A stretch of DNA of 64,000 nt from Bacteroidaceae bacterium (GTDB lineage Bacteria; Bacteroidota; Bacteroidia; Bacteroidales; Bacteroidaceae). Location: positions 372,001-436,000 of the forward strand of contig JAFTXN010000002.1 in the NCBI GenBank assembly GCA_017461605.1, in the 5' to 3' direction. The notes under the pieces are model-generated. The model saw only the letters and a program-made list of their open reading frames with translations, did not search any database and had not been told where the DNA came from. Below, piece after piece: positions 42,644-50,859 of this stretch; within the stretch, counting starts at the first letter, position 1; every line of letters begins with the position of its first letter. The translations under genes were made by a program, and so were the position numbers.

Positions 42644-43729
42644 CTATTTTTTCTTAGGGTATATATCGGATAGTTTGTGTACTCGGTGGGCCATTTTATC
42701 ACGAACACAATCGGGTGAAACGACCTCCAATCCTGCCCCCATCTGTAGTATGCGACCATAAAACTCGTTGTTCGGTTCCACATCAACAGAGAACTCTGCA
42801 TACTCGCCATCTTCATATTGTGCGAATGGTTTAATAACGGCGTAACTCTGATGAAGAGGTTTCGTGTCCATTAACTTATAAATATATAATGAACTCGCGC
42901 GTATAACGATATGCTCTTTCTTGGCATCCTTTACGTGACTTACGCCAACTATATCTTTAAATAACTCATCATAAAAGTGCTTCGGTGATGGCACATATTC
43001 AACTTTTGAACGCTCGCGAGGTTTTGATTGTATTCTGTCAAGAGCAATGTTATAACCGTATTCTGGTTCTTTCCCTTCCGCATGGCCGAACAAGTGCCAT
43101 CTGCCATTATATTCCTTCAGGTAGTGAGGATGGAACATCAACGTGACCTCTTCCTCATCAAAAGGCTTATAGTCAATCTCCAGCACCGTTTTGTTCGTGA
43201 TGGCTTCATACAATGATGGCAAGTACTCTATGTTAGTCAGAATGCGATCAAGACTTGCACTTATCACCTGTTCTCCCTTCTGTCGTTTATCCCTCATATC
43301 CAACAGGTCCTGACAATCCTTGAAGAAGTACTCCAACCATGATTTTGGGAAAAATCCAGCAGAATCCTGACAGAACTTCCAATATTGGCGAAGATTATTG
43401 ATTGCTTTAGCGTTACGCATGTCTGCGAGAGGATCATTGTCCTGTCCTATATAACGAAACTTCTTGTTCTTATTATTGCCCTCCTCTTCAATGCAATCAT
43501 TACCAACCTTCTCGAGAATAGCTTTCTTTACTATACCAACAGTTTTCTTTAATTCGCCATAACCTTCACAATTGGATAAGTTAGCTGGTAGCTCTTCAAT
43601 AGAACATCCCAGCCTCTCTGCCATAATATCAGCATTAGTAACCCATCGGCGGCTCATCAGCAACCGATAGGTTATTATAGCAAATTCTGCTTTATAGCTC
43701 TCGCCATCAAAGAGATTCTTGCGTTGCAT
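42644..43729 (-). CDS. WYL-domain transcriptional regulator
   Basis: The 361-residue protein has an N-terminal winged-helix-like part (SYKAEFAIITYRLLMSRRWV, with a basic recognition segment) and a WYL-type domain at about 170-260 (KTVLEIDYKPFDEEEVTLMF, HPHYLKEYNGRWHLFGHAEG, NIALDRIQSKP), then a WCX-like C-terminal extension. WYL regulators bind nucleic acid or nucleotide ligands and commonly control anti-phage loci, as repressors or activators. The ATG overlaps the stop of the preceding 45-codon frame (TAATG). Two matching inverted repeats directly downstream are the obvious candidate targets. Confidence 0.88.
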   Translation of the reverse strand: MQRKNLFDGESYKAEFAIITYRLLMSRRWVTNADIMAERLGCSIEELPANLSNCEGYGELKKTVGIVKKAILEKVGNDCIEEEGNNKNKKFRYIGQDNDPLADMRNAKAINNLRQYWKFCQDSAGFFPKSWLEYFFKDCQDLLDMRDKRQKGEQVISASLDRILTNIEYLPSLYEAITNKTVLEIDYKPFDEEEVTLMFHPHYLKEYNGRWHLFGHAEGKEPEYGYNIALDRIQSKPRERSKVEYVPSPKHFYDELFKDIVGVSHVKDAKKEHIVIRASSLYIYKLMDTKPLHQSYAVIKPFAQYEDGEYAEFSVDVEPNNEFYGRILQMGAGLEVVSPDCVRDKMAHRVHKLSDIYPKKK

Positions 43730-43866
43730 TAATCTGAGATTCTTACATTTATCGCTTTCTTATATCTAGGGTTGTTAAGTTCCTCTTCTAGTTCAAATAC
43801 GACATCTGCACCATCGTACAAATCTTCCAACTTGTTTTTTATTACATAGTGGAATCCGTTTTCCAT
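43729..43866 (-). CDS. 45-residue cold-shock/OB-like fragment, probably the detached C-terminus of the large NTPase
   Basis: The frame starts at ATG 43866, overlapping the stop of the large NTPase gene (TAATG), and ends in TAA at 43729-43731, overlapping the WYL start (TAATG again). The product (ENGFHYVIKNKLEDLYDGAD, then VVFELEEELNN and YKKAINVRI) reads like the second half of a cold-shock or OB domain and lacks the first strands. One extra A in the A7 tract at 43883-43889 would join the large protein to it without a break (KGVYKKKKNEILMENGFHYV). It may therefore be a separate coupled gene, or part of a frameshifted or recoded larger protein. Confidence 0.6.
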   Translation of the reverse strand: MENGFHYVIKNKLEDLYDGADVVFELEEELNNPRYKKAINVRISD

Positions 43867-46800
43867 TAGAATCTCGTTTTTCTTTTTTTATATACACCTT
43901 TTAATAAAGTGTTGCCTATGCCATCTATATTAGAGCTCTGAATAATTGGATTGCTCGTCTTTTTGTTTGCAGATAGCAACGACAACCTGTTTGTATCTCG
44001 TTCCGATAATTCTATTTTATCTCCAAGTTTATATTTATCAGTGGTTTTAGAGCCAGAGGTTTCATCGTCGTTATCTACTGTTGCACCTTTACCAGTGAGA
44101 TTCATCTGTTTCTTTTCTGAACTATGTATATCTGCGTTGAATTCTTCTTTATAACGATCACGCTCGTCATACAACCCAATGCCTTCGTATCTGAAACCCA
44201 ATTGCCAATAATCTGTATCTCCTATGTTTTGGCGTGTTTTCTTACCTGCACCAAATGACGCCTCTAATCCACAAGGGAGAACTATTGCAACACCACTTCT
44301 TTGTTTTATGTCAGAAATCTGACATTCTACTTTTCTTCGTGAATCACTATTGTCACGAGCGGATATCAGAATTCTTGCATCCTCATTATTTCCAAGATAA
44401 TAATATGCAGTAATTGTTCCACGCTTGTTATACTTGTGAGCAGAATTTATTGCTTTTTCGCGATATTCAAAATACTGACGTTTATCATTGTCGTCAAGCC
44501 CATCTTCTTTGATGGCTGCTACTATGTATTTTGCAGCATAGTAGGACTCTAACATGTAATATGCATTCATCAAAGTAAATGACAAATCCACTCGATCTTG
44601 ACGTTCGCATTTCTCAACACAAAGCTTCCAATGTAGAATTGCTTCTTCAATGGAATAATCAACATCACTATAGAGTCGAAGTTCGTGTAGTTGTTTAAAT
44701 GCCGGAATGCAGTCGTCTTGAATTGCATGTAGCAATACTTTCTCCATGCAATTATAATCTTCTCCTCTAATTAAAGAAAGGGTGTCGGAAAGTTTATTGT
44801 CTTTCGACATATTCTGTTGTACATAGTATATGGTTGACCAATAATATAGTTGAGAAAATCTTACACGATCGGCTTTCGTTTTGGAATGACTCAATGCTTT
44901 TTGGAAATATATTTTACATTGTTCTTTGTCTGCTCCAATGAGTTTAACATGGAAGTTACATAAACGACGATACATCTCTTCATTGCCTTGGTTGTTATCA
45001 GAAGATTTTATCAATTCCGACAACTGCAATATAGTCTTATTGAATCTGTTAACATATTCTGTCCAGGGTTCCTTGTCACAAAAAAGATACTTGGGGTCAT
45101 CAAGGCATATTGCTAAAGCTTCAATACCTTGTTGAATAGTTTGCCCTTCAGTCATGTATCCATATGGGTTCAATGGCGAGTAAAGTTCGCTGGAAGAAAA
45201 AGCTTTAATTGCTTCATCCATCCAACGCTTTACACTAGTTGCCGATTGTTTAGAATCTTCAACATTCTTATCGGCATTTCGCCTGAATACACGTATCATT
45301 CGATTATAAAGAGTGCCCTGCATATGGTAAACCTTATCACTCTTTTCATTGCATCTAGTTGCTTTGTCAATAAGTTCTTGAGCTTTTATAAATGCTGTAT
45401 CATTTTCATTTACATTTTTTTGATTTGAAGTGTATTCGTATAGATACCTTGAATAGTGTGCAAGAAAATAAGGGTTGTCAGGATAGATCTTTATGAGATC
45501 ATTCATTAATTCATTAATCATTCCATAATCCCTAATATCTTGAATAATAAGTGGAAAAGATTTCAGGTAATCTGTAGAGTCATCGAATCTACGGAAATCC
45601 TCCTCTGTTTTTTCCGTAAACAATCTCTGTAATATTTGTTCGTCTTCCGTATTGATTTCGCAAGTAAAAGAAGAACATGTATTAATCAATTTCTTTGAAA
45701 GCTGATAAAGATTAGAAGGAGTTATCCATTTCTGGTCATCTGTGTTGAAATGCGAAGCAAGGATACACTCCCCAAGAACTCTATATCTTGGTCGCCATGA
45801 GTTAGTTGGATGTCCGTTTTCATCTACTTCCACTAAAAGTCGCTTTACCGCTTTTTGCACTTCTGAAGGCCACTTGGATAAAGAGTCCTTGCCGCTCAAT
45901 GTTGTCTTTAGAAGAGAAAGAGACACACTTTTTCCTGTGTACTTGTATACAAAGGATATTAACAAACAGGTGTCTTTCCATTCTTCTGGAAGTCGTTCAA
46001 TCATCTTGTACGCAAAATGTATCATTGCGTACGAATCCTCATTTTTAGAATCTCTTGCCAGTAAAGGATAATCGATTGCAGTGACTTGGTTGAGGTTGTT
46101 CAGATACTCTATCTGGCTGTTAGTTAGAAATCCTTGTTGATAGAACAATTGGTTAAATTCAACTCTTTCTTCTATTCGTAATTTATTCGAAAGAATTGAT
46201 TGTGAAGGAATATTTGTTGTTGGAGTAATTCTGATAAAATAGACTCTATGCTTTTCCTGCTTTTTTAATTCATCACATAAATTTTCATAAGACTCTTCAG
46301 ACAAAACATGACACTCAAATATGACAAGTAATGCACCGTCATAGATAGAAGTAAGTTTTGTCAAAGAATCTAGTAAAAGAGCGGGCTCATGTCTTTTAAT
46401 AAAGATAGGCAAACATTGAAAATTTGAGCTACTTTTACTGTAAACATCAATATCATAAGCTATTTGCCTTAAGAATGTTGTAGCGCCACTTCCAGGATAG
46501 TAATTGAACTGATCTTTGTAGATAGAACGATTACTATTGATTTTTTGTTTCAAACTCTCTAAATAAATACTATAGCCATGTCTCTTGATTGCTTTACCTT
46601 CTTGTATTTCCTTCCATGTGATTTCTGCACCATCATAAAAATCCCAATCATTTTTCCCTCTTATTGAAGTTACATCAACAAATTCTATTCCAGATTCGTA
46701 GAATTTACACATTTCTGAATCTTGAACCTCTGTATGCCTGTTGTTAGAATATAATGTAAATCTCTTTTCTGTACTATTAGCTAAAGGTGAAATTTCGGAA

Positions 46801-48086
46801 GCGCATGACAATAAATCTATGGTCTTAATATCTAGGACATGAATTGTTACACCATAATCTTTTTCTTCTTGTGCTAATTTCCAGACTTCTTGTTGGTCAC
46901 TGTTTTCTGTTAGTATGTAGAAGTGAAATTTTGTTTCAAAATTATCTATGTATGCACTATCATTGTAGAGCATTTCGATTAGTTTTGAGATTTTTTCGAA
47001 ATCGGGATAAACCAAAATGAACGCAAAGTCACTTGCATTGTACTCTTCCGTCTTTTTTATACAATTTGTAATTTTTGAGTTTCTTCTTCGCAACTCGCTA
47101 TTAGTCCTATTTACAATAATTGTTGAGTAATTATTGTTATTACCCTCTGCAAAAAGCCAACTATGTCTATATTTCCCATCTGCAATGTATAAATCGTTGT
47201 CAGAACTCTGCAACATTACTTCTGGAAAAAATGCTTTTTCCTCATTTGAGAAAGTTGCATACATGCCATCTGCCGTGTTTTTGTTATAATCAACAATTAA
47301 AGACCATGGTATGTTAAAGAATTGTCTAAAGTCTTTAGCTGCAAATGAGTGATAATTATCAGGAAGAACCAAAACCCCCTTTAACACATTTTCTTTAATA
47401 TCTGAAAAGATTTCAGTCATTCTATTTTTCTCTTTTGTAGGAAATGTATCTAATTCTGCTATTGATTCCAAAGTTCTTGTTTCTGGCAACCCTAAATCGT
47501 TATTGTCCGAAAAACTTTCATACAGTTTCTCTGTTTCTAGTGAAATAAAAGGATATCCATGGAGCCTGTCAAATAATTGTACAATTTGACGATAGGCACT
47601 TAGAGTTGTATTTTCAAGATCCAAGGCGTTTAAATTACCATGCGGAGTATAAGAAGTGTCACTATAATATACAGAAAGGTTGTCATAAGTTTTTGTAATA
47701 CTTTCAATATCTTTTTGTATACTCTGATGAGTTGCTTGCTGAGTTTGAATAATCGGATATAATGTGTGATACAATATGGGTATTGTCTTCTTAATTTTCG
47801 CAGTACCAGATATTGGTAAATGTGTGGTTTTTGTATAAATCCATTTATATTTACCATTCAGGTCCTTTCCCCATTCTTTTCTGCCCTCTAACACCTCCAA
47901 TGCGTCATTTGGCACCATATCGAACAACAATATAGGGGAGATGTTTTCTATTGCACCACGCAAGTCTCCACCAAGAGCATCTTTATAGTTCTTGGATATA
48001 ATGTTTTGGCGTACTTTAGACATGTATTCTCTGAATTTTGCATATCTTTCAGTACATTCCTCTTGTATTGATCTTGTTCTTGCCAT
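43866..48086 (-). CDS. Giant STAND-type NTPase with TPR-like region, SAMD9-like
   Basis: The 1406-residue protein has no signal peptide or membrane segments. Residues 1-480 form an unassigned alpha/beta region that may include a Sir2-like part (DFAFILVYPDFEKISKLIE). A conserved lead-in NDWDFYDGAEITWKEI precedes a P-loop YYPGSGATTFLRQIAYD at about 529-545, and a Walker B-like ALLVIFECHV lies at about 585-594. A long helical TPR-like stretch fills about 830-1260 (for example CVEKCERQDRVDLSFTLMNA). The order NTPase-TPR-OB, the GSGATT P-loop and the FYxG lead-in recall SAMD9-like proteins, predicted STAND NTPases with bacterial members proposed to act in immunity; this is from memory and unverified. 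The stop falls inside an apparent C-terminal OB-type domain. Confidence 0.65.
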   Translation of the reverse strand: MARTRSIQEECTERYAKFREYMSKVRQNIISKNYKDALGGDLRGAIENISPILLFDMVPNDALEVLEGRKEWGKDLNGKYKWIYTKTTHLPISGTAKIKKTIPILYHTLYPIIQTQQATHQSIQKDIESITKTYDNLSVYYSDTSYTPHGNLNALDLENTTLSAYRQIVQLFDRLHGYPFISLETEKLYESFSDNNDLGLPETRTLESIAELDTFPTKEKNRMTEIFSDIKENVLKGVLVLPDNYHSFAAKDFRQFFNIPWSLIVDYNKNTADGMYATFSNEEKAFFPEVMLQSSDNDLYIADGKYRHSWLFAEGNNNNYSTIIVNRTNSELRRRNSKITNCIKKTEEYNASDFAFILVYPDFEKISKLIEMLYNDSAYIDNFETKFHFYILTENSDQQEVWKLAQEEKDYGVTIHVLDIKTIDLLSCASEISPLANSTEKRFTLYSNNRHTEVQDSEMCKFYESGIEFVDVTSIRGKNDWDFYDGAEITWKEIQEGKAIKRHGYSIYLESLKQKINSNRSIYKDQFNYYPGSGATTFLRQIAYDIDVYSKSSSNFQCLPIFIKRHEPALLLDSLTKLTSIYDGALLVIFECHVLSEESYENLCDELKKQEKHRVYFIRITPTTNIPSQSILSNKLRIEERVEFNQLFYQQGFLTNSQIEYLNNLNQVTAIDYPLLARDSKNEDSYAMIHFAYKMIERLPEEWKDTCLLISFVYKYTGKSVSLSLLKTTLSGKDSLSKWPSEVQKAVKRLLVEVDENGHPTNSWRPRYRVLGECILASHFNTDDQKWITPSNLYQLSKKLINTCSSFTCEINTEDEQILQRLFTEKTEEDFRRFDDSTDYLKSFPLIIQDIRDYGMINELMNDLIKIYPDNPYFLAHYSRYLYEYTSNQKNVNENDTAFIKAQELIDKATRCNEKSDKVYHMQGTLYNRMIRVFRRNADKNVEDSKQSATSVKRWMDEAIKAFSSSELYSPLNPYGYMTEGQTIQQGIEALAICLDDPKYLFCDKEPWTEYVNRFNKTILQLSELIKSSDNNQGNEEMYRRLCNFHVKLIGADKEQCKIYFQKALSHSKTKADRVRFSQLYYWSTIYYVQQNMSKDNKLSDTLSLIRGEDYNCMEKVLLHAIQDDCIPAFKQLHELRLYSDVDYSIEEAILHWKLCVEKCERQDRVDLSFTLMNAYYMLESYYAAKYIVAAIKEDGLDDNDKRQYFEYREKAINSAHKYNKRGTITAYYYLGNNEDARILISARDNSDSRRKVECQISDIKQRSGVAIVLPCGLEASFGAGKKTRQNIGDTDYWQLGFRYEGIGLYDERDRYKEEFNADIHSSEKKQMNLTGKGATVDNDDETSGSKTTDKYKLGDKIELSERDTNRLSLLSANKKTSNPIIQSSNIDGIGNTLLKGVYKKRKTRF

Positions 48087-48092
48087 ATTGAT

Positions 48093-48298
48093 TTACCAAT
48101 TATTTCTATCTACCAATAGTACTCTAATATTAATCTTTAGCAGCTCCAAATCTTTGCCAACGTCTGCAAATCGGGTTGTGTGGTGTTTGTATAATACTTG
48201 GAAACCGTTGCGAATATCTTGCCTAATTGACCGGCTAGCCAAACGCCTGTTTTTGCCAGCATCAGCCAATGTTCCTTAATTCGATTCAGATTTTCCAT
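48093..48298 (-). pseudogene. XRE-family HTH regulator with a 1-nt frameshift
   Basis: From ATG 48298 the sequence encodes an XRE helix-turn-helix: KTGVWLAGQLGKIFATVSKY and NTTQPDLQTLAK are typical of the short Bacteroidales type. After LAK the frame gives IWSC and a stop at 48137. Reading on in the -1 frame gives DLELLKINIRVLLVDRNNW and a stop at 48093-48095, which restores the usual helices 4 and 5 and ends 6 bp before the large NTPase ATG. One missing A in a short A run (GCAAAG) explains this. The gene is either truncated in the cell or affected by a sequencing indel. Its position suggests that it regulated the NTPase operon. Confidence 0.75.
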
Positions 48299-48320
48299 AC
48301 ATATTTCTTAATGTTTGATG

Positions 48321-48328
48321 CAAAGATA
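48321..48328 (-). promoter_or_regulatory. -7 box (TATCTTTG) of the XRE-NTPase operon
   Basis: TATCTTTG on the minus strand lies 23 bp before the XRE ATG; no TTG is found at the usual spacing. Confidence 0.55.
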
Positions 48329-48491
48329 CAAAAATACATGGAAATACTACCGCGAACAAAATGTGCAGAGTCAACCAGCAATTGCAACATTACGAAATCA
48401 TTATTTCTTTATCTCAATGATGTGTAATTTAGTAGCCTATTTTAAAGTTTCAAGATAAAAGCGGCAATATATTAAAGTAATAATGGATTCT

Positions 48492-49494
48492 ATGACTAAA
48501 AATTAACATTAGGTTCCTCAATCATATTTGAAATGTTTTTCTCCGAACAATTATTCTATTGGAGTATTCCGTGTAGAAGATGGAAGATGCTTTGAACACT
48601 CGCCAATAAAAGGACAAGCTAAAAAAGAATGGTTTTATGATAGAGATAACGAAATCGAAAATTCTTTTTCTGAAATAGAGGGTCTATTTGCTCAAAACAG
48701 ACAATCTATTGCCAAGTATCCAAAAGCCAAACTTTCACAAGACCAATGGGAGATTCTATATCAGGATATGGTGGTACAGCTAATGAGGACTCCTCATATG
48801 GCTAATAAGGTCAATCCTATAATAAACGCTGAAGCCCATCGAATATGGGAGCACGATAGTAATTTGACAATGAGAGAGCTAGCTGATTCTTTTATTGCTA
48901 AAAAGCCAAATGTTATTATTGATGTAATGCATATTGTATGTAAGCACCCTTATATTCTCCTTAATCTTAAATGGCGACTTCTTATTAATAATACTAATCT
49001 TCCATTTATAATCTCAGACAATCCCGTGTGTCTGTACAATCAATTTGCAGAGAAACGTCATTGTAGCTTATGTGGGCTTGCATTATCAGGTTTGCAAGTT
49101 TTTTACCCATTGACACCTCATTTGGGAATGTTTTATTTTGATGGGGACATTTATAAATGTAGATCAGTAAAAAGACATTTTGTTGAGATTAGCTAGGAAG
49201 ATGTATTCCATTTAAACAAACTAACAGCTCTTTAATGCTACAGCTAATATATTTTACAATACGCAAATTACCGATTTAAAAACCATCCAAAACATTGTGG
49301 CAACTACTAAAAGTTATCGTACAAGCACATATATGGATACTGAAATACCAATAGCGCCAAACTCTAGTTATGTAATAATACAACATATCATGCCCTTGTG
49401 TAAACTACGCCTCTCTTTTATCAAGGAGTTGGATAAGGCCAAAATAGTATCCACCATAGGTTATCGGAAGAATGTTATATTTGATAATGATTGA
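48492..49494 (+). pseudogene. DUF4238 protein gene with three nonsense changes and a frameshift
   Basis: From ATG 48492 the sequence reads MTKN-stop-H-stop-VPQSYLKCFSPNN, matching the DUF4238 beginning (QHYVPQ-type) with TAA at 48504 where Gln and TAG at 48510 where Tyr are expected. The long open stretch 48528-49196 carries family-like FRVEDGRCFEHSPIKGQAKK and FIISDNPVCLYNQF. A TAG at 49194 then interrupts, followed in frame by EDVFHLNKLTAL. One extra T near 49230 shifts the frame; the new frame continues ATANIFYNTQITDLKT to the stop at 49492-49494. The gene is therefore decayed. DUF4238 proteins are of unknown function and are often found in accessory regions. Confidence 0.82.
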
Positions 49495-49540
49495 TATTAC
49501 ATCGTATACACCATTCTCCTAAGAGTTTTTGGTCGTATTA

Positions 49541-49634
49541 TCTGTCACTCTGTCACTTTTATGCCGTAAGCAAAAATAAATCAAGGGGTTGTGAGGTGAC
49601 AGATGTGGTGACAGATGGGTGGTACATCTGTCAC
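49541..49634. repeat. Five copies of TCTGTCAC in both orientations, with a hairpin
   Basis: TCTGTCAC occurs at 49541-49548 and 49549-49556, its complement GTGACAGA at 49596-49603 and 49608-49615, and TCTGTCAC again at 49627-49634. The last two form a 10-bp perfect stem (49608-49617 with 49625-49634) followed by CTATTTTTT on the plus strand, which could terminate plus-strand transcription. The cluster marks the right edge of the island, directly after the glycosyltransferase stop. Confidence 0.7.
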
Positions 49635-49635
49635 T

Positions 49636-50766
49636 CTATTTTTTATCAGTGGTGTAGGGCTTATGTTTTTTTGAGTTCCAAAAGTCAAGATATTCTTTGG
49701 CTACTTTGATATGGTCGTGGTGACGCTCTACGTATTGTCGGCTTTCGGCGGAAAGGCGTGCGAGATTTTCCGGATGCATCACGAGTTTTTCCAATTGCAT
49801 ATAAACATCGTCCTCGTTGGGAAGTACGTTGATGATGGGGCGCAGCTCGGATTCGCCCAAAATGTCATAGTTCTCGGGTTCGCCACCTCCCACGACTATC
49901 AGCCCTTGTGCCATGGCTTGAAGGGCATTCATGGCCGGGGTGTATGAATAGAGCTGATCCAAGATGACGTGGCTGGAGTCCATCATTTGGCAATAGGTGG
50001 CAAAGGGTACGGACTCGGCTTTCTCTATCAATACGCGGTCGGGGTAGTGTGCTTGCAGGCGTAGCAATGCTCGCAACATGATGTCGGTACCCTTGTATTC
50101 GTTGCGATGCTTCTGTATGCCGATAAAGAATCTCACCCGTCCGTCGTTGCAGCTTCGCACTTGTCCGGGAATGGAGCGCACATCAATGGGGAAGGGGATG
50201 AATTTTGTCTTCTCGGGATATACCGGACGGTAGCAGGCATCGTATTCGTAGAGACCGCTCACGATGCCGTCACAATCATTGGCGATGTGCAGGTTGAGTT
50301 TCCCCTTGGGGCCATTCAGCCAGTCGGCTATTTCGCGGTCGTTGTCTGCATTGTGGCGGATCTGATGGCCGATGTTGAAATCTGAATATCGAAAGGTCTG
50401 TCCGTCGAGTCCGCATTTCACCCAATAGTAGTCCATGCCAAATGCTCCCATGAACACTTTACCGTTGTGTCGTCGCAGGTAGTGATAGATGGGCCACAGT
50501 CGCTCAGCTTTCAGACGCAGAAAGACGGGATTGATGATTTGCACCACGTCAAATCCGCGCAGCCGAGGCAAGGCTCGCAACAGGCGGAGCAGGAATGCGG
50601 CGGTGTCTTTGGCACACGACGAAGTGCGGTGTAAGGAAATGTCGCGGGGATAGTTTTTCCAACCATCTCCGTCGGATGCCACCACCACTTCATGACCGTG
50701 GTGTCGCAAGCCCTCGGCCAGTGTCCAGTGCACGTTGCTGTATTCGCCCAATAGGAGTATTCTCAT
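49636..50766 (-). CDS. Glycosyltransferase (GT-B fold, family 4-like)
   Basis: The 376-residue protein has a GT-B layout: N-terminal MRILLLGEYSNVHWTLAEGL with GHEVVVASDG, a central VRFFIGIQKHRNEYKGTDIM, and a C-terminal PAMNALQAMAQGLIVVGGGE with a donor-site glutamate (PENYDILGESELRPI). It most likely transfers an activated sugar in surface polysaccharide or glycoprotein synthesis; the acceptor is unknown. The ATG at 50766 lies only 9 nt from a TACCTTTG box, so the leader would be very short. Confidence 0.82.
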   Translation of the reverse strand: MRILLLGEYSNVHWTLAEGLRHHGHEVVVASDGDGWKNYPRDISLHRTSSCAKDTAAFLLRLLRALPRLRGFDVVQIINPVFLRLKAERLWPIYHYLRRHNGKVFMGAFGMDYYWVKCGLDGQTFRYSDFNIGHQIRHNADNDREIADWLNGPKGKLNLHIANDCDGIVSGLYEYDACYRPVYPEKTKFIPFPIDVRSIPGQVRSCNDGRVRFFIGIQKHRNEYKGTDIMLRALLRLQAHYPDRVLIEKAESVPFATYCQMMDSSHVILDQLYSYTPAMNALQAMAQGLIVVGGGEPENYDILGESELRPIINVLPNEDDVYMQLEKLVMHPENLARLSAESRQYVERHHDHIKVAKEYLDFWNSKKHKPYTTDKK

Positions 50767-50775
50767 ATCAAGGAA

Positions 50776-50783
50776 CAAAGGTA
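50776..50783 (-). promoter_or_regulatory. -7 box (TACCTTTG) of the glycosyltransferase gene
   Basis: The box ends 9 nt before the ATG at 50766. The position of its -33 element is occupied by the terminator of the upstream S8 protease gene. Confidence 0.5.
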
Positions 50784-50784
50784 C

Positions 50785-50820
50785 GAAAAAACCGCCTTCC
50801 TGAGAAATGGAAAGGCGGTT
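50785..50820 (-). terminator. Terminator after the S8 protease gene
   Basis: GGAAAGGCGGTT at 50809-50820 pairs with AACCGCCTTCC at 50790-50800, followed on the minus strand by TTTTTTCG. Confidence 0.88.
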
Positions 50821-50859
50821 TGTTAGGATGTGTGTCAGATCCTGATAAATCGGTACTTA

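Noticed and set aside
43883-43889. A7 tract as a programmed -1 ribosomal frameshift site
   Set aside because: The codon phase (TAT AAA AAA AGA) does not make a good slippery heptamer and no stimulatory structure is obvious, so recoding is only one option and not called.
48528-49196. Intact 222-residue DUF4238 gene with a TTG start
   Set aside because: The family-like start VPQSYL lies upstream of the TTG and is preceded by stops within the conserved start, and further family sequence follows the last stop.
49297-49494. Independent 65-residue gene on the plus strand
   Set aside because: Its frame continues the DUF4238 sequence after a one-base shift, so it is the tail of the pseudogene.
38493-49640. 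Integrative element with attachment sites around the island
   Set aside because: No integrase, relaxase or transposase is present and I found no matching direct repeats at the two margins.
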